Shown: piece by piece, positions 23,589-33,870 of the stretch
How positions within the stretch are numbered: position 1 is the stretch's first letter
Layout of the letters: every line of letters starts with the position of its first letter
Source of the DNA: Congeria kusceri
Taxonomy: Eukaryota > Mollusca > Bivalvia > Myida > Dreissenidae
Direction of reading: 5' to 3'
Length of the DNA stretch: 64,000 nucleotides
Assembly (NCBI GenBank): GCA_027627225.1
Contig: CM051026.1
Location: 1,839,501-1,903,500 of the forward strand
Notes under the pieces: model-generated
Told to the model about the DNA's origin: nothing
The model's database searches: none
Seen by the model: only the letters and a program-made list of their open reading frames with translations
Made by a program: the position numbers and the translations under genes

Positions 23589-24491
23589 GCAATAGACGTA
23601 ATTATCGGCAAAACTGACATCATCGGATGCTTAAAAAAGCGCGGAAGACTACAAATTTACATTAAAGCATCGGCAGCTGATTCTGACGTGGAAGAAAATA
23701 TCAGGGACGAGTTAAAAAAACACAAGGTCACAGAATACGATTTCCTGTACAGAACTTCAGAGACTTATTGCTCTTCCGGTGAATCAGCATTTGATGGCCA
23801 AGGAACTCTTGGGGGTTTTGTAAAGAAATTAAAATTACCGACTGTCCCTGTTCAAAGATCACCTTTCTTACCGATGACGGGCGCTGACGCTAGATCTGCT
23901 AATGATTTCACATTAGCAGCTCTTCTGGCGCGTCACGTGGCCGAAGAAACAGGATCTGAATTTCTCACGGTGGGGAGGAACCGGCGACAAATTGGGAGTA
24001 TTATTCTAAATGATAATGATGGAGCGACTGACATACTGCCAGTAGATGTATACAAAGACTGTGAATCTCTTTGTTACACAAAATTCAAAACAGAACTTAA
24101 TGTGACGATGATGGTTACACAATTAAAAAAACAAGATGAAATACAAAATTGGATTGGGTCACCTAAACCTGTCCACCTGTGGAGTAAAAGGTCTGCACCC
24201 GGCCTAGGTACACTGGTCGCAGGAGATTTCAGAACTCAAACTGGAAAAAGAATTTTTATTCGTGACCGCCGACGTGATGTGCCTTTCGCACAAAAGGGAG
24301 ATAGTGGGGCCATGGTTTGCTACTTTGATGCTCACAAAGAAGAGCAATACGCTGTTGCAATGCTTGTAGATTCGATGTGGCCTGCAGGCGATAGTTCCAA
24401 CAAAGAATACACAGCCGAGATACTGGACGCCGCTCTTAAAAAGTTATCCTCAAGCAATGAGTGTCAGCTGTTGTTCATTGAAGATGACTAA
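23589..24491 (+). CDS. peptidase gene, last exon: PA-clan (trypsin-like) serine peptidase
   Basis: The exon encodes 300 residues and a TAA stop, and is open throughout. Exon residues 1-95 form an alpha/beta lead-in (AIDVIIGKTD, LQIYIKAS, GTLGGFVKKLKLP). From about 105 the pattern fits a chymotrypsin-fold peptidase: ALLARHV (His 116), GATDILPVDV (Asp 148), TLVAGDF in the second barrel, and FAQKGDSGAMV (Ser 239), followed by the usual strand YAVAMLV. In the 536-residue protein starting at 21202 these are His352, Asp384 and Ser475. All three catalytic positions are kept, so an active serine endopeptidase is likely. No signal peptide or membrane segment is seen, which suggests an intracellular protein, unlike secreted digestive trypsins. 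The activation mode is unknown and no propeptide site is obvious. No AATAAA is seen within about 300 bases after the stop. A decayed paralogue lies at 13771-14190. Confidence 0.85.
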   Translation, partial: AIDVIIGKTDIIGCLKKRGRLQIYIKASAADSDVEENIRDELKKHKVTEYDFLYRTSETYCSSGESAFDGQGTLGGFVKKLKLPTVPVQRSPFLPMTGADARSANDFTLAALLARHVAEETGSEFLTVGRNRRQIGSIILNDNDGATDILPVDVYKDCESLCYTKFKTELNVTMMVTQLKKQDEIQNWIGSPKPVHLWSKRSAPGLGTLVAGDFRTQTGKRIFIRDRRRDVPFAQKGDSGAMVCYFDAHKEEQYAVAMLVDSMWPAGDSSNKEYTAEILDAALKKLSSSNECQLLFIEDD

Positions 24492-25408
24492 ATTCTTTTC
24501 TCTGCCCAAATAATTGTTTATAAAGACGTAAGGGAATACGAACTTGGAACAAAATAGCAAGTTGCACAATACCGATATTTATGTCGATACGATTTCATCG
24601 ATTGATAAAGTATTCCGTTAAGAATTTTGAAACGTTTATACTAGAATAACGTATGTGTGTGTTTAGAAGAGGTTAACATATACCGCTTTATGACTTCAAA
24701 ACGTGCATTTACCCGTAATTACACCCTAAATATTGGGACACCCCTACTTTTTGGACAAATAATACTTTTTTGCGCCCCTTAATATTGGGGCACTTTTAAA
24801 AATTGAATTATTTTGTGTCCCTAACTATTGGGACACAAAAATAACACTTTATGTTGTTACAGTATAAACATCCCATACCCTTCCACTATGCTGGTTGCAT
24901 AGAGACTTGTGACTTGTGACACGGTATATTGCGCTAGCTTATTTATACAACATAATGTTCACAGGTCACCATTTAGGGGAATGATCAGTTAACACGTGAT
25001 GCAACTGTATACACTACCGGAGCATAGTCTTCTCAATTAAGCTTCTCTGTTAATTTTGATTAATTCCCCAACAAGAAATAATAGATCTTATAAACATCAG
25101 TCTACTAACAAACACCTTCTAATTATTTATAATTAAATATTAAATATATTTTAGTAAGCGATTATTATCCCAAATAAATAACATTAATTAACTGGGTCAA
25201 ACATAAGTATAATGCAGACTAGATTGTATCAAATACGGCCCTAAATGTTTGGACGCAATTTCATAAAAAATAATTATTTTTAAATGTCTCAATAATAAGG
25301 GTGAATACGGTATATAACATATTTGGTTGAAGTTTTCACTTAAAACTAAAAACATGTGTGCAGTACAATTTATATGGTAAATATGCAATATTGTATCTTT
25401 AACGTCAT
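24492..25408. other. 3' flank with paired TTGGGACAC-type repeats and a hairpin
   Basis: The stretch 24722-24840 contains TAAATATTGGGACACCCC, TTAATATTGGGGCAC and CTAACTATTGGGACAC. A related broken copy is near 25228-25310. At 24811-24821 TTTTGTGTCCC pairs perfectly with GGGACACAAAA at 24830-24840, an 11-base stem with an 8-base loop. This is probably a short inverted-repeat element. It is 320 bases past the stop codon, so it could fall in the transcript's 3' end. Confidence 0.45.
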
Positions 25409-25460
25409 GAATCTTCATCTTCAATGAACAACAGCTGACATTCAATGCTTAAGGATAATA
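25409..25460 (-). pseudogene. antisense remnant of the peptidase C-terminus
   Basis: Read on the minus strand, this 52-base piece matches the last codons of the exon ending at 24491: a TTATCCT or TATCCTC block, then AGCAATGA or AGCATTGAATGT, then the identical GTCAGCTGTTGTTCATTGAA followed by GATGA. The reading FIEDE is kept and a TGA follows. Upstream on the minus strand the match ends abruptly at the MITE-like repeat (25461-25699). It is therefore a third, inverted and truncated copy of the peptidase gene. Confidence 0.75.
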
Positions 25461-25699
25461 GTGTTGAATACATATCAGTTTATTAGGCGAGGCTTAGAAA
25501 ACCTAAACCACGAGCCTTTACGTGCCGAGCAAATAAACTTATCTGTACTCAACACTTACCTGGTATTCTATTTATCCCACGATTGTATGTCTTTATTTTG
25601 AAAACAAAACAAAAAAATCACTGAATAACACGAAAAACATGTGGAATATAGCTAAGTTTATCCCACGGGTTGTTATTTTGTCAATGCAGGCGTGATGAT
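25461..25699 (-). mobile_element. MITE-like dispersed repeat, - copy
   Basis: Its reverse complement matches 17171-17470 over most of its length, with an internal deletion of about 60 bases. GTGTTGAATACA and its partner near 25545 (GTACTCAACAC) form the same inverted pair as in the + copy. It abuts the antisense peptidase remnant. The two copies flank cassette 2 in opposite orientation. Confidence 0.75.
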
Positions 25700-25759
25700 A
25701 GGATGATGGGATAAAATACATAACTGACCAACGGCAACACAAACATGTCCACTTTGAAC

Positions 25760-25769
25760 GCCGCCATTT
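25760..25769 (-). promoter_or_regulatory. YY1-like site on the minus strand
   Basis: On the minus strand the sequence reads AAATGGCGGC, a YY1-type core. It lies upstream, in minus orientation, of the MITE and the antisense peptidase remnant, so a minus-strand transcript through them is conceivable. No exon supports this. Confidence 0.22.
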
Positions 25770-25799
25770 AATCCTCACCAATCAACACTAATCCAAATG

Positions 25800-26870
25800 C
25801 CCAATTATTTCGTTTTACCGTTACTATCAACAACTACAGTCCTCTACCGATGGCTCGAAGTCGCAGGGACGTGTACCGATAGAGAATTTAGAGCTGACAG
25901 TTCAATAATATTTTTAATTCTCAGCTCTATAATTAATGTTTCTCTTCATTTGGCGGAGGTTGGCCTATCTGATCATTGCTTTCGTGAACTGTTTCGTGAA
26001 TATATATGTTTCATATTTGAATGGGTTGGCCTATGCTATTTGCATTGCACAGTTGGACAGTAGAAAACGATTTTTTATTTTAACAAAAGCTGTGCTTTTG
26101 TGCTTCCGAAATGTATAATTTTTTTAATTACATGTGTACCAAGTCTAAGTATTAAAATGTGGAGTGCCTTCAAACTGGTTAAACAACATCGACCTGCATT
26201 AAAAAAAGTGTGTATATGTAATCAGATTATATTTTATTATATCATAGTCTGAAATTATATTAATCTTGTTGAAACCACATCGACCTGCATTAAAATGTGT
26301 GTTGGCAGTGATATTTTCAAAATGCATGTTTATGTTAATCAATTTAAATATTTGTGTTTATTGTATATTGTATGTTCACTTATTATGGACTTTAATTACT
26401 TAATCGGACTAACTTTGCCCTCTTACACTGACAGTGTTAGTTAATCGTGAGCGTACTGGATTAACTGTGTGATCACGGTGTTGTACATTTTTCATCTCAA
26501 AAAGGCGAGACCAGTAAAGTAACATCGTCAACTACATGTTTCTGCCACATATAAAATTGCAAATCGGAATAAATTATGAATGATTGTTTTACCAACATTA
26601 AATTTAATGTAGATTATTTGTTCAAAACTCAATGTCGGGTTGAAATTTATCTTGAAAGTTTAAACACATACCCAAACTGTGTTCTGATCTAGTTTGTCAC
26701 ACATCTACATAAACATATTCATTTTGAATAATATATATTCTGCGTGTGTTATTGATACTTTTTGCAATTACAGTCTGTGTACATGTAATAATCAGATTAT
26801 ATTTTATTCCATGATGCTTGCATATTTTTCTATAGACAAAGAACCACTTATAGTCGTTAAACTACTCAAT
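25800..26870. other. non-coding stretch
   Basis: No exon was recognised. The frame at 25797-26063 is leucine and cysteine rich with no splice context. CATCGACCTGCATTAAAA recurs near 26189 and 26279, a short local duplication. Confidence 0.4.
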
Positions 26871-26881
26871 AGTGCCGAGAA

Positions 26882-26998
26882 TGACGTCATTCGTTTAGAT
26901 TTTATCAGTGGAAGTTACGTAACAGTAAATTTGTATCAGTGAATGACGTCACTGGTAACAGCGGGGACGCTCGTTCGAACGTTCGCGCCGGAAGTTGG
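26882..26998. promoter_or_regulatory. candidate promoter or enhancer: two CREs, E2F-like and ETS-like sites
   Basis: Perfect palindromic CRE motifs TGACGTCA occur at 26882-26889 and 26944-26951, 62 bases apart. They are followed at 26971-26996 by a GC-richer patch with GTTCGAACGTTC, an E2F-like TTCGCGCC and an overlapping ETS-like CCGGAAGT. Such a cluster is unusual in this AT-rich region. No coding first exon is recognisable within the next kilobase on either strand, so its target is unknown. Confidence 0.4.
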
Positions 26999-26999
26999 G

Positions 27000-27989
27000 G
27001 AGAACATATTTAAATGTAATTCACGTTATAATTGCAAACAAATATTTGTCAGATCATATTAGAATCGAAATAATTTTCTGAGTCGTGGCTTTTAAACCAC
27101 GGTTTAATTCGCACGCATCAGAACTCCAAATCGTTGTTTATTTGCCGATAGAAAACGATTTCATTTTATTTTTTTTCATTATACCATAGTGTGTAATTTT
27201 GTTAATATTTTATATAATCTTTCATTGTTTAAATGAAGTAAAAATAACTGTTTGATAAATATAATGATTGATAAAAATAATCTATCAAAGTTGACGTCAA
27301 GTCATAAATCTATTAATTAATAATATAATAAAGGTAATTTAATCAGATTTTATTGTATCTATTTTGTACATAAATTAATCTCTTTTTTTATCCTTAATTT
27401 GTACCATTATTTTGGATATGTGACGAAAGAGATGAAAACATAAAGTGATCTTTATATTCATAAAGATATATCTTAAGATGTTACATAACCACTGTGAATA
27501 ATAGTAAATTATATGTGATCGAAGTTAAATAACATTGATATTGTTGATCACAGTCGATCACACTTGATAATAATTTATCAGACCTATTTACAGTTTCATT
27601 TATTTGTTTCGGATACAATTGTGAGCTGTACGTTAACGTCAATTTAACTTGACGTAGCTTGCATATAGAAGGGACAATTAAATTAACTATGTTGGGTAAC
27701 ACGTCGTTCAGAAAGATTAAAATTGTACCCAAGATATGTTTTATGATCCAGTTATCTAACAGTACTATTGTTGACTGTTATATTGGTTTCTATTTCTGTA
27801 TTAATAAATCTTTATAATACGGTATCAGTATATATAATCATATTCTATTATATAATGCAATATATTACTATCTGCCGTTATTATGAAATGGAATCACTGT
27901 TTTTGATTTCCGTTTTCAAACACAACTGTATAATAATGAGAGGTAGACATCAATTATTTTTTCAAATAAAATAAAATAAATTACTAAGG
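27000..27989. other. non-coding stretch
   Basis: AT-rich sequence with several GATCA-containing motifs (27535-27575). No exon was found. Confidence 0.4.
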
Positions 27990-28697
27990 CGTCATCTACA
28001 TAACTAAAAGAATTATGATCATAGTGGAAAATAGTTAACAAATTTTGATCCATGCTAAATACATGTATATTTTAAAAATTTTGTTCATTGTTAATCATAA
28101 TTTATCATAGTTGATCAGTTGACCATATATAATCAGAGTTTCTTTCAAACAACCAATTGTGAAATATATTTTACAAATAAATAGATTTCACGTAGATTAC
28201 ATGTACAAGACATCATTGTTTGGTATTAGAAATCTTAATCTTTTATTCAACCTCTTTTCTGACCAAGTTTTTCCTAGCATTGACATTTTTATTTCGGACA
28301 ATTATTATATTTTCTGATTTGTTGATGTTATTATTCAATTGAAGTGTATTGATACTTAACTGTTGATAATTATGTCATATAATAAAATGAGTAGCTTAAT
28401 CTATTCGTTATTTGCATCGCTTTTTTAAACCGTTTTTTAAATATTTGATATAAAGCGTTCGGCTTAATATCAAAGATTTAAAACAAAACAAGCAAAATAT
28501 GACAAAACTAAAATAGACATTGCAAACACGATTTTGTGACGCTTAAAAGCTATTGTTGAAAATTCAATCGCTACGCTCGGTAGAACAGTTAATGTTCGTC
28601 ATTTTCGTTTGAATTTTACGACATCAGTCATGGATCATGTAAAAAAAAGTTATAAACTGTTTTAATTTTGGAATGAGGCTAACAAGAAGGAATATAA
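27990..28697 (+). repeat. dispersed repeat interrupted by the LINE (left part)
   Basis: This part matches 50241-51003. Shared landmarks are ATGATCATAGTGGAAAATAG, CAATTGTGAAATRTATTTTA, TACTTGTACAAGA or ACATGTACAAGACA, TAATAAAATGA, and CACTACATCAGT or CGACATCAGT. The repeat resumes after the LINE at 34285 and runs to about 34440 (TCATGTACTTAGAACGATTCA against TTATGTACTTAGCATGATTCA). Confidence 0.75.
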
Positions 28698-28890
28698 GAA
28701 CTATCTCAAGTAAGGAAATTTAATTTAATTTAAACACTGTTATTATTGCAAACTTATTCCAATGTATACAGTTACTTATAAATATTTACATTATTGACAT
28801 ACTGAAACATATCATCAGGTATTTGGTCTTTTTGTTGTTACATTATTAAAAAATTGGAAAGACTGCACATTTAATATAAGTGTACCTTTA

Positions 28891-29222
28891 TGCATATCAC
28901 CACTTTATTCATGTTGATTACATCATAACTGTATAAAACGGTCTTGACCTGCTTAAGCATGAGTTCTTTGGTTATCAGTCAAATTGTTCTGTTCTTGTTT
29001 AGTCATAATGCTAGATAAATGTATATCATTGTCTATCTATTTATATTATCACCGAGTACTTTTCTGCATATCACCACTATATTCAAGTTGATTACAACAT
29101 AATAATATAAAACGGTCTAGACCTGCTTAAACATCACTTCTTTGGCTATTTGTCAGACTGTTTTGTTCAGTTACGATGCTAGATAAGTGTATATCATTGT
29201 CTATCTATTTATATTCTCACCA
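28891..29222 (+). repeat. tandem duplication in the LINE 5' region
   Basis: Two imperfect units of about 160 bases, 28891-29053 and 29065-29222, share TGCATATCACCACT, AAAACGGTCT, GACCTGCTTAA and ATATCATTGTCTATCTATTT. Repeated 5' units in LINEs often carry the internal promoter. That role is inference here. Confidence 0.65.
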
Positions 29223-30112
29223 ATTGATAGTCTTGAAACTATGCTAACTTTTGTTGTTGTTGATGTTATTTGCAACATTAACAAATTGCTATTATTACAC
29301 ATTTACATGTATATTGCTATCAATTTTTACCATCAAGCTGTGGGTCTATTTTTGACCATATATTAATATTTGCCACCTAGCAGTTGTTCAATTATTGAAG
29401 CTATATTATATCAATATCTGCGATCTAGCAGTGGTTGTATTATTTCTTTTTGTTGGCTGTTTTCTTATAAATAATAACAAACTATGATGCTAAACAGAAT
29501 ACCTTGTTGAATAATCCCTGTGTGAATGCACTGCTTTAAAGTTGCCACTTGTCATTGGATTGTATTGATAATCTATTTTTAGACCAAGGTTTTTCCAATA
29601 TTCATGGTGAATGAGCATTGGACTGTATACACGCACTCTATTTTTAGTAAAGGTGTTTCCCAATACCGACCTCATTAACTGACGCTAGGTGTTGTGAGTG
29701 TAGTATATGCTCTGTAAAATCATCATAGTTAAGTAACTAACTTTTTGTTACTGTAAGTAAGCCTCAATATACTTATTCGTTACTGGTATATGAAAATTGT
29801 TCTTAATCATTATTTTGTTATTTCTCTGTGAAGAGTACTGTATTATGACAACAACTGTTTTTACAATGCTATACTTCAGTATGCCATTTAAACCTAGAAA
29901 CTGAGTTATTTGTAAAACCAGCAAGATTTTCTTTTTCACTCGTTTCATGTTCTGTTTAATCACTGTTCAGGACACATGTGTAATGAACAACTTATTATAT
30001 TCTGTATATATTTTTAATATTTATGTGCTCATCATTGACTCTTCAAGATTATTGATTACTGGGTTCTTGTGTTGTATGATAAATCAAATGAATAATCTAA
30101 AATTTTATAACA

Positions 30113-30986
30113 ATGGCTGACTTAAAAATTGTATCTTACAACTGTCGCGGACTTAATGACAGTAAAAAAAGAAATGACATGTTTGACTATTTAAAAAAAC
30201 AAAAAGCACAAGTATATTGTTTACAGGATTGTCATTTTACCCCATCTATGGAAAAACAGATTTATATGCAGTGGGATGTTAATTGTTATTTTAGTCATGG
30301 TACTTCTAACTCTAGGGGTGTGTGTATTTTATTTCAAAAAAATATATCAGTAAAAGTACATAACTCTGAAAAGGATCAGTATGGGAATTATTTAATTTTA
30401 GATTTAACATTTGAGACAACACGATTAACATTATGTACTTTGTATGGGCCTAATAATGATAATCCACTTTTTTACAATGAGATGTTTTTGAAAATAGACT
30501 CATTTGGAAATGAGATTTTTATTTTGTGTGGTGATTTCAACCTTGTCTTAGATACTAAATTAGATTATGTTAATTATAGAAGCCTGGATAATAACAAAAA
30601 GTCTAGGGATTTGTTGTCTTCTGTTATAAATGATAGGGGCTTGATAGATACATTTAGATTAATGAATGGTGATGTTAACCAAACCTAATACTCTACAGCA
30701 AGGCAGGCTAGATTTCTTCCTTGTCACAAGTAATCTTTTAACACATATAAGGCAATCGGATATTAAAGGAAGCTACAAATCTGACCATTCAATTATAACT
30801 TTAAATTTAAATATTTATGAAGTAAACCATGGCAAGGGACTTTGGAAGTTCAATAACTCTCTATTATATGATGAAGAATACCTCCAGTGTATTAAATTAA
30901 AAATAGAAGAAATTAAAAAACAATACTGTTTGCCTGTTTACAATACTGAATCATTGAATATTATTGACAATAACTTGTTACATTAA
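30113..30986 (+). pseudogene. LINE endonuclease (EEP family), frame-broken
   Basis: The first frame (30113-30688, 191 codons) starts MADLKIVSYNCRGLN. It has the APE-like endonuclease motifs in order: SYNCRG, CLQDCH (Asp where many elements have Glu), LYGPNND, and ILCGDFN. It stops soon after NGDVNQT. The continuation is in another frame (30666-30986) with RLDFFLVTSN and SDHSIITL. The YTW-type segment normally between these is shortened, so a deletion broke the frame. A second break near 30986 separates it from the RT frame. The enzyme nicks the target DNA for target-primed reverse transcription. This copy cannot make it as one polypeptide. Confidence 0.85.
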
Positions 30987-33870
30987 CGACCAATTATTTT
31001 TAGAAACCCTGCTAATGGAGATTAGAGGCAAAACAATATCTTTTTCATCTTACAAATGCAAACAGAGGAGGGATAGAGAAGATCTTCTTGTCAAAAAAAT
31101 TGAACAACTAGAAAAAAACATAAATGAATCAAATTCTGAGGAGCTTAATTCATTGCATCAAGAACTTTCAGAAATACGGGATGTAAAAATGAAAGGGTCT
31201 TTTATTAGATCACGAGCCAAGTGGATCAATGAAGGTGAAAAACCTACACAATTTTTTTGCAATTTAGAAAAGCAACATTCATCTAGCAAAACAATACCTT
31301 ATATAGTAAACGATGATGGCCAACACATATATTACCAAAATGAAATTTTAATAGAAGCTGCTAAATATTATAAGACATTATACACCAAAGCTGCAACAAA
31401 TGAAAACAGTTACAATAGTGATATTTTTGATGATCTTAACAGAATACAGACAATAAAATTAAGTTATGACCAATCTCAAACATTGGAGGGCTTGATGACA
31501 ATAGAGGAAATCTCAGCCACCTTAAAAAATATGAAACATGATAGAAGCCCAGGGTCAAATGGTTTCACAACAGAATTTTTTAAAGTTTTCTGGAACGATA
31601 TTAAGTTTTTCATTTTAAGAAGTCTGAATTATGCTTTTATTTCAGGATCTTTATCTGTAACTCAAAAGGAAGGAATCATCACCTGCATACCAAAAGACAA
31701 TAAACCAAGACATTTCTTACAAAATCTAAGACCATTAACACTTTTAAATGTTGTATACAAGATAGCTTCAGGTACGATTGCCAATAGATTAAAAACAGTT
31801 CTTGACAAATTAATCTCAAACGAGCAAACTGGCTTCATAAAAGGAAGATATATAGGGGAAAATACGCGACTTTTATATGATATATTAAAATATACAGAAG
31901 ACAACAAAATACCAGGACTATTAATGACGCTAGACTTTGAAAAGGCCTTCGATACGTTATCATTCAATTTCATTGAGAAAACTCTATTACACTTTAAGTT
32001 TGGTACAATGTTCAGAAAATGGATCTCTCTTTTCCTTTACAACACCATGACAGCTATACAGATCAATGGGTATCTTTCGGAATTCATTAAAATTGAAAGA
32101 GGTTGCCGTCAAGGTGACCCAATCAGTTCTTATATTTTTATATTATGTGCTGAAATTCTAGCAATTAACATAAGGAACTCAAAACAAATTAAAGGAATCA
32201 GAATTGAAAATGTTGAATATAAAATTTCCCAATTTGCAGATGACACATCCCTGCTACTGGATGGATCTGACAATTCACTTAATGCTGCACTAGATTTACT
32301 CCAAACATTTGCAATAGAATCTGGTCTAAAAATTAACTATGACAAAACACATTTGATATGGATAGGATCCAAGAAATACAGTACCCACTCAATTAAAACT
32401 AAGTACAAACTTCTTTGGGGTACCACACGTTTTAAAGTGTTGGGCATTATATTTGATGTAAATTTGGAAAAGATAATAGACCTAAATTTTTCTAGTAAGT
32501 TGACAAATTTACAAAATAGTATAAACTTTTGGAAAAGAAGAAATATGACACCATTAGGGAAAATTACCGTAGTAAAATCTTTGTTACTTCCTCCTTTCAC
32601 ACATTTGTTCATTGCTCTTCCCAGCCCAGGATCAAAAATATTAAAGCAAATACATGATTGCTTTCACAATTTCATTTGGGATGGACCTATAAAAATTAAA
32701 CACAATGTTTTAATTAAACCTTATGAAGACGGTGGACTTAATATGCTTGATATTTTCTCTTTTGAAAAAAGTATGAAATTAACTTGGATAAAGAAAATTG
32801 CAACATGTACAGGTAAATGTTTTCAACTAGTATATTCCTTGTTCGATGTAAAAAAAATGTTAAACATGGGGAGTGCTTATGTCGAGAAAATTGTAAATTG
32901 TTTGCGTAATTGCTTCTGGAAGGATGTTCTTACATATTATTGTATGTATATGAATAAAATGAAAGTTTGTAAATTTGATGATATATTGAACATGCCATTA
33001 TTCTATAATAACAATTTTCAGATTGGCTTGAAATATATTTATGAAAAAAATATGTATGACAGAGGAATTCGATATGTAAGAGACATATTATGCTCATCTG
33101 GAGAGTTTAGGAATAAACAAGATATTGAAACCTGTACCGGGAAAAAATTGAATTTTCTATTTTACGAAGGATTTAAAAAAGCTGTGTCTGAGTTCTTTAG
33201 AAAATCTGGTTTTGCTTCCGGAGACACAAGTAAACCCAATATCAAAGGTGTATTTATTTCATTTTATTTAAATGAAATTGTTTTAGCAAAAAATCATAAT
33301 AAAACGGCTTATAACAAATTTATCTTAAACAATGAAAAACCTTCAAGTCAAATTAAATGGAATGGAACTTTTGATAATATAGATTGGAGGTATACGCACA
33401 GTTTTGTTTTTAGAGTCTCCAGAGACACATACATACAATGGTTGCAGACTAGAATTGTACATAGAATTTTAGGAACTAGATCTTTGTTACATAAAATGAA
33501 AATTGTAAACGACAACATGTGTATTTTTTGCAAGACACATGAGGAGACATTAATTCATCTGTTCTGGGAATGTGAACACATACAGCCAATTGTTAACCAT
33601 ATCAAAAATGAGATAGCCTTAATTCATATTAACTTGCCTTCACTTTCATGTCAAGACATGCTTCTTGGAATTTGTAACGAAAAAATGACTCATGTAAACA
33701 TTTTGTTACTTCAAACAAAAAGGTACATTTGTATGTGTAAAAAATCAAATAGAATTCCGACCATTCAAGGACTTAAGAAAAATCTGCAGATAGCATGGGA
33801 AATCCAAAAACACACTTGGTGTGAGAACGAGTTTCCGAATTGGTCAGTTGTAAGACTCTTGATACAATGA
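30964..33870 (+). CDS. LINE reverse transcriptase with C-terminal zinc knuckle
   Basis: A 968-codon open frame without interruption. An N-terminal helical region (about 30-90) precedes the RT domain at about 180-450. There NLRPLTLLNVVYK, QTGFIKGRYIGENTR, LMTLDFEKAFD (catalytic Asp324), GCRQGDPISSYIF and QFADDTSLLL (Asp426, Asp427) are all present. A long helical stretch follows, then a zf-RVT-type CCHC knuckle at about 853-871 (CIFCKTHEETLIHLFWEC). The motifs place it with L1/Tx1-type LINEs. In an active element this frame would be fused to the upstream endonuclease. Here frame breaks at about 30690 and 30985 separate them, so the copy is probably dead although the RT itself looks intact. Confidence 0.93.
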   Translation: MTITCYINDQLFLETLLMEIRGKTISFSSYKCKQRRDREDLLVKKIEQLEKNINESNSEELNSLHQELSEIRDVKMKGSFIRSRAKWINEGEKPTQFFCNLEKQHSSSKTIPYIVNDDGQHIYYQNEILIEAAKYYKTLYTKAATNENSYNSDIFDDLNRIQTIKLSYDQSQTLEGLMTIEEISATLKNMKHDRSPGSNGFTTEFFKVFWNDIKFFILRSLNYAFISGSLSVTQKEGIITCIPKDNKPRHFLQNLRPLTLLNVVYKIASGTIANRLKTVLDKLISNEQTGFIKGRYIGENTRLLYDILKYTEDNKIPGLLMTLDFEKAFDTLSFNFIEKTLLHFKFGTMFRKWISLFLYNTMTAIQINGYLSEFIKIERGCRQGDPISSYIFILCAEILAINIRNSKQIKGIRIENVEYKISQFADDTSLLLDGSDNSLNAALDLLQTFAIESGLKINYDKTHLIWIGSKKYSTHSIKTKYKLLWGTTRFKVLGIIFDVNLEKIIDLNFSSKLTNLQNSINFWKRRNMTPLGKITVVKSLLLPPFTHLFIALPSPGSKILKQIHDCFHNFIWDGPIKIKHNVLIKPYEDGGLNMLDIFSFEKSMKLTWIKKIATCTGKCFQLVYSLFDVKKMLNMGSAYVEKIVNCLRNCFWKDVLTYYCMYMNKMKVCKFDDILNMPLFYNNNFQIGLKYIYEKNMYDRGIRYVRDILCSSGEFRNKQDIETCTGKKLNFLFYEGFKKAVSEFFRKSGFASGDTSKPNIKGVFISFYLNEIVLAKNHNKTAYNKFILNNEKPSSQIKWNGTFDNIDWRYTHSFVFRVSRDTYIQWLQTRIVHRILGTRSLLHKMKIVNDNMCIFCKTHEETLIHLFWECEHIQPIVNHIKNEIALIHINLPSLSCQDMLLGICNEKMTHVNILLLQTKRYICMCKKSNRIPTIQGLKKNLQIAWEIQKHTWCENEFPNWSVVRLLIQ

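Noticed and set aside
25797..26063. 88-codon frame rich in Leu, Ile, Phe and Cys
   Set aside because: It lacks a splice setting and looks like AT-rich chance sequence.
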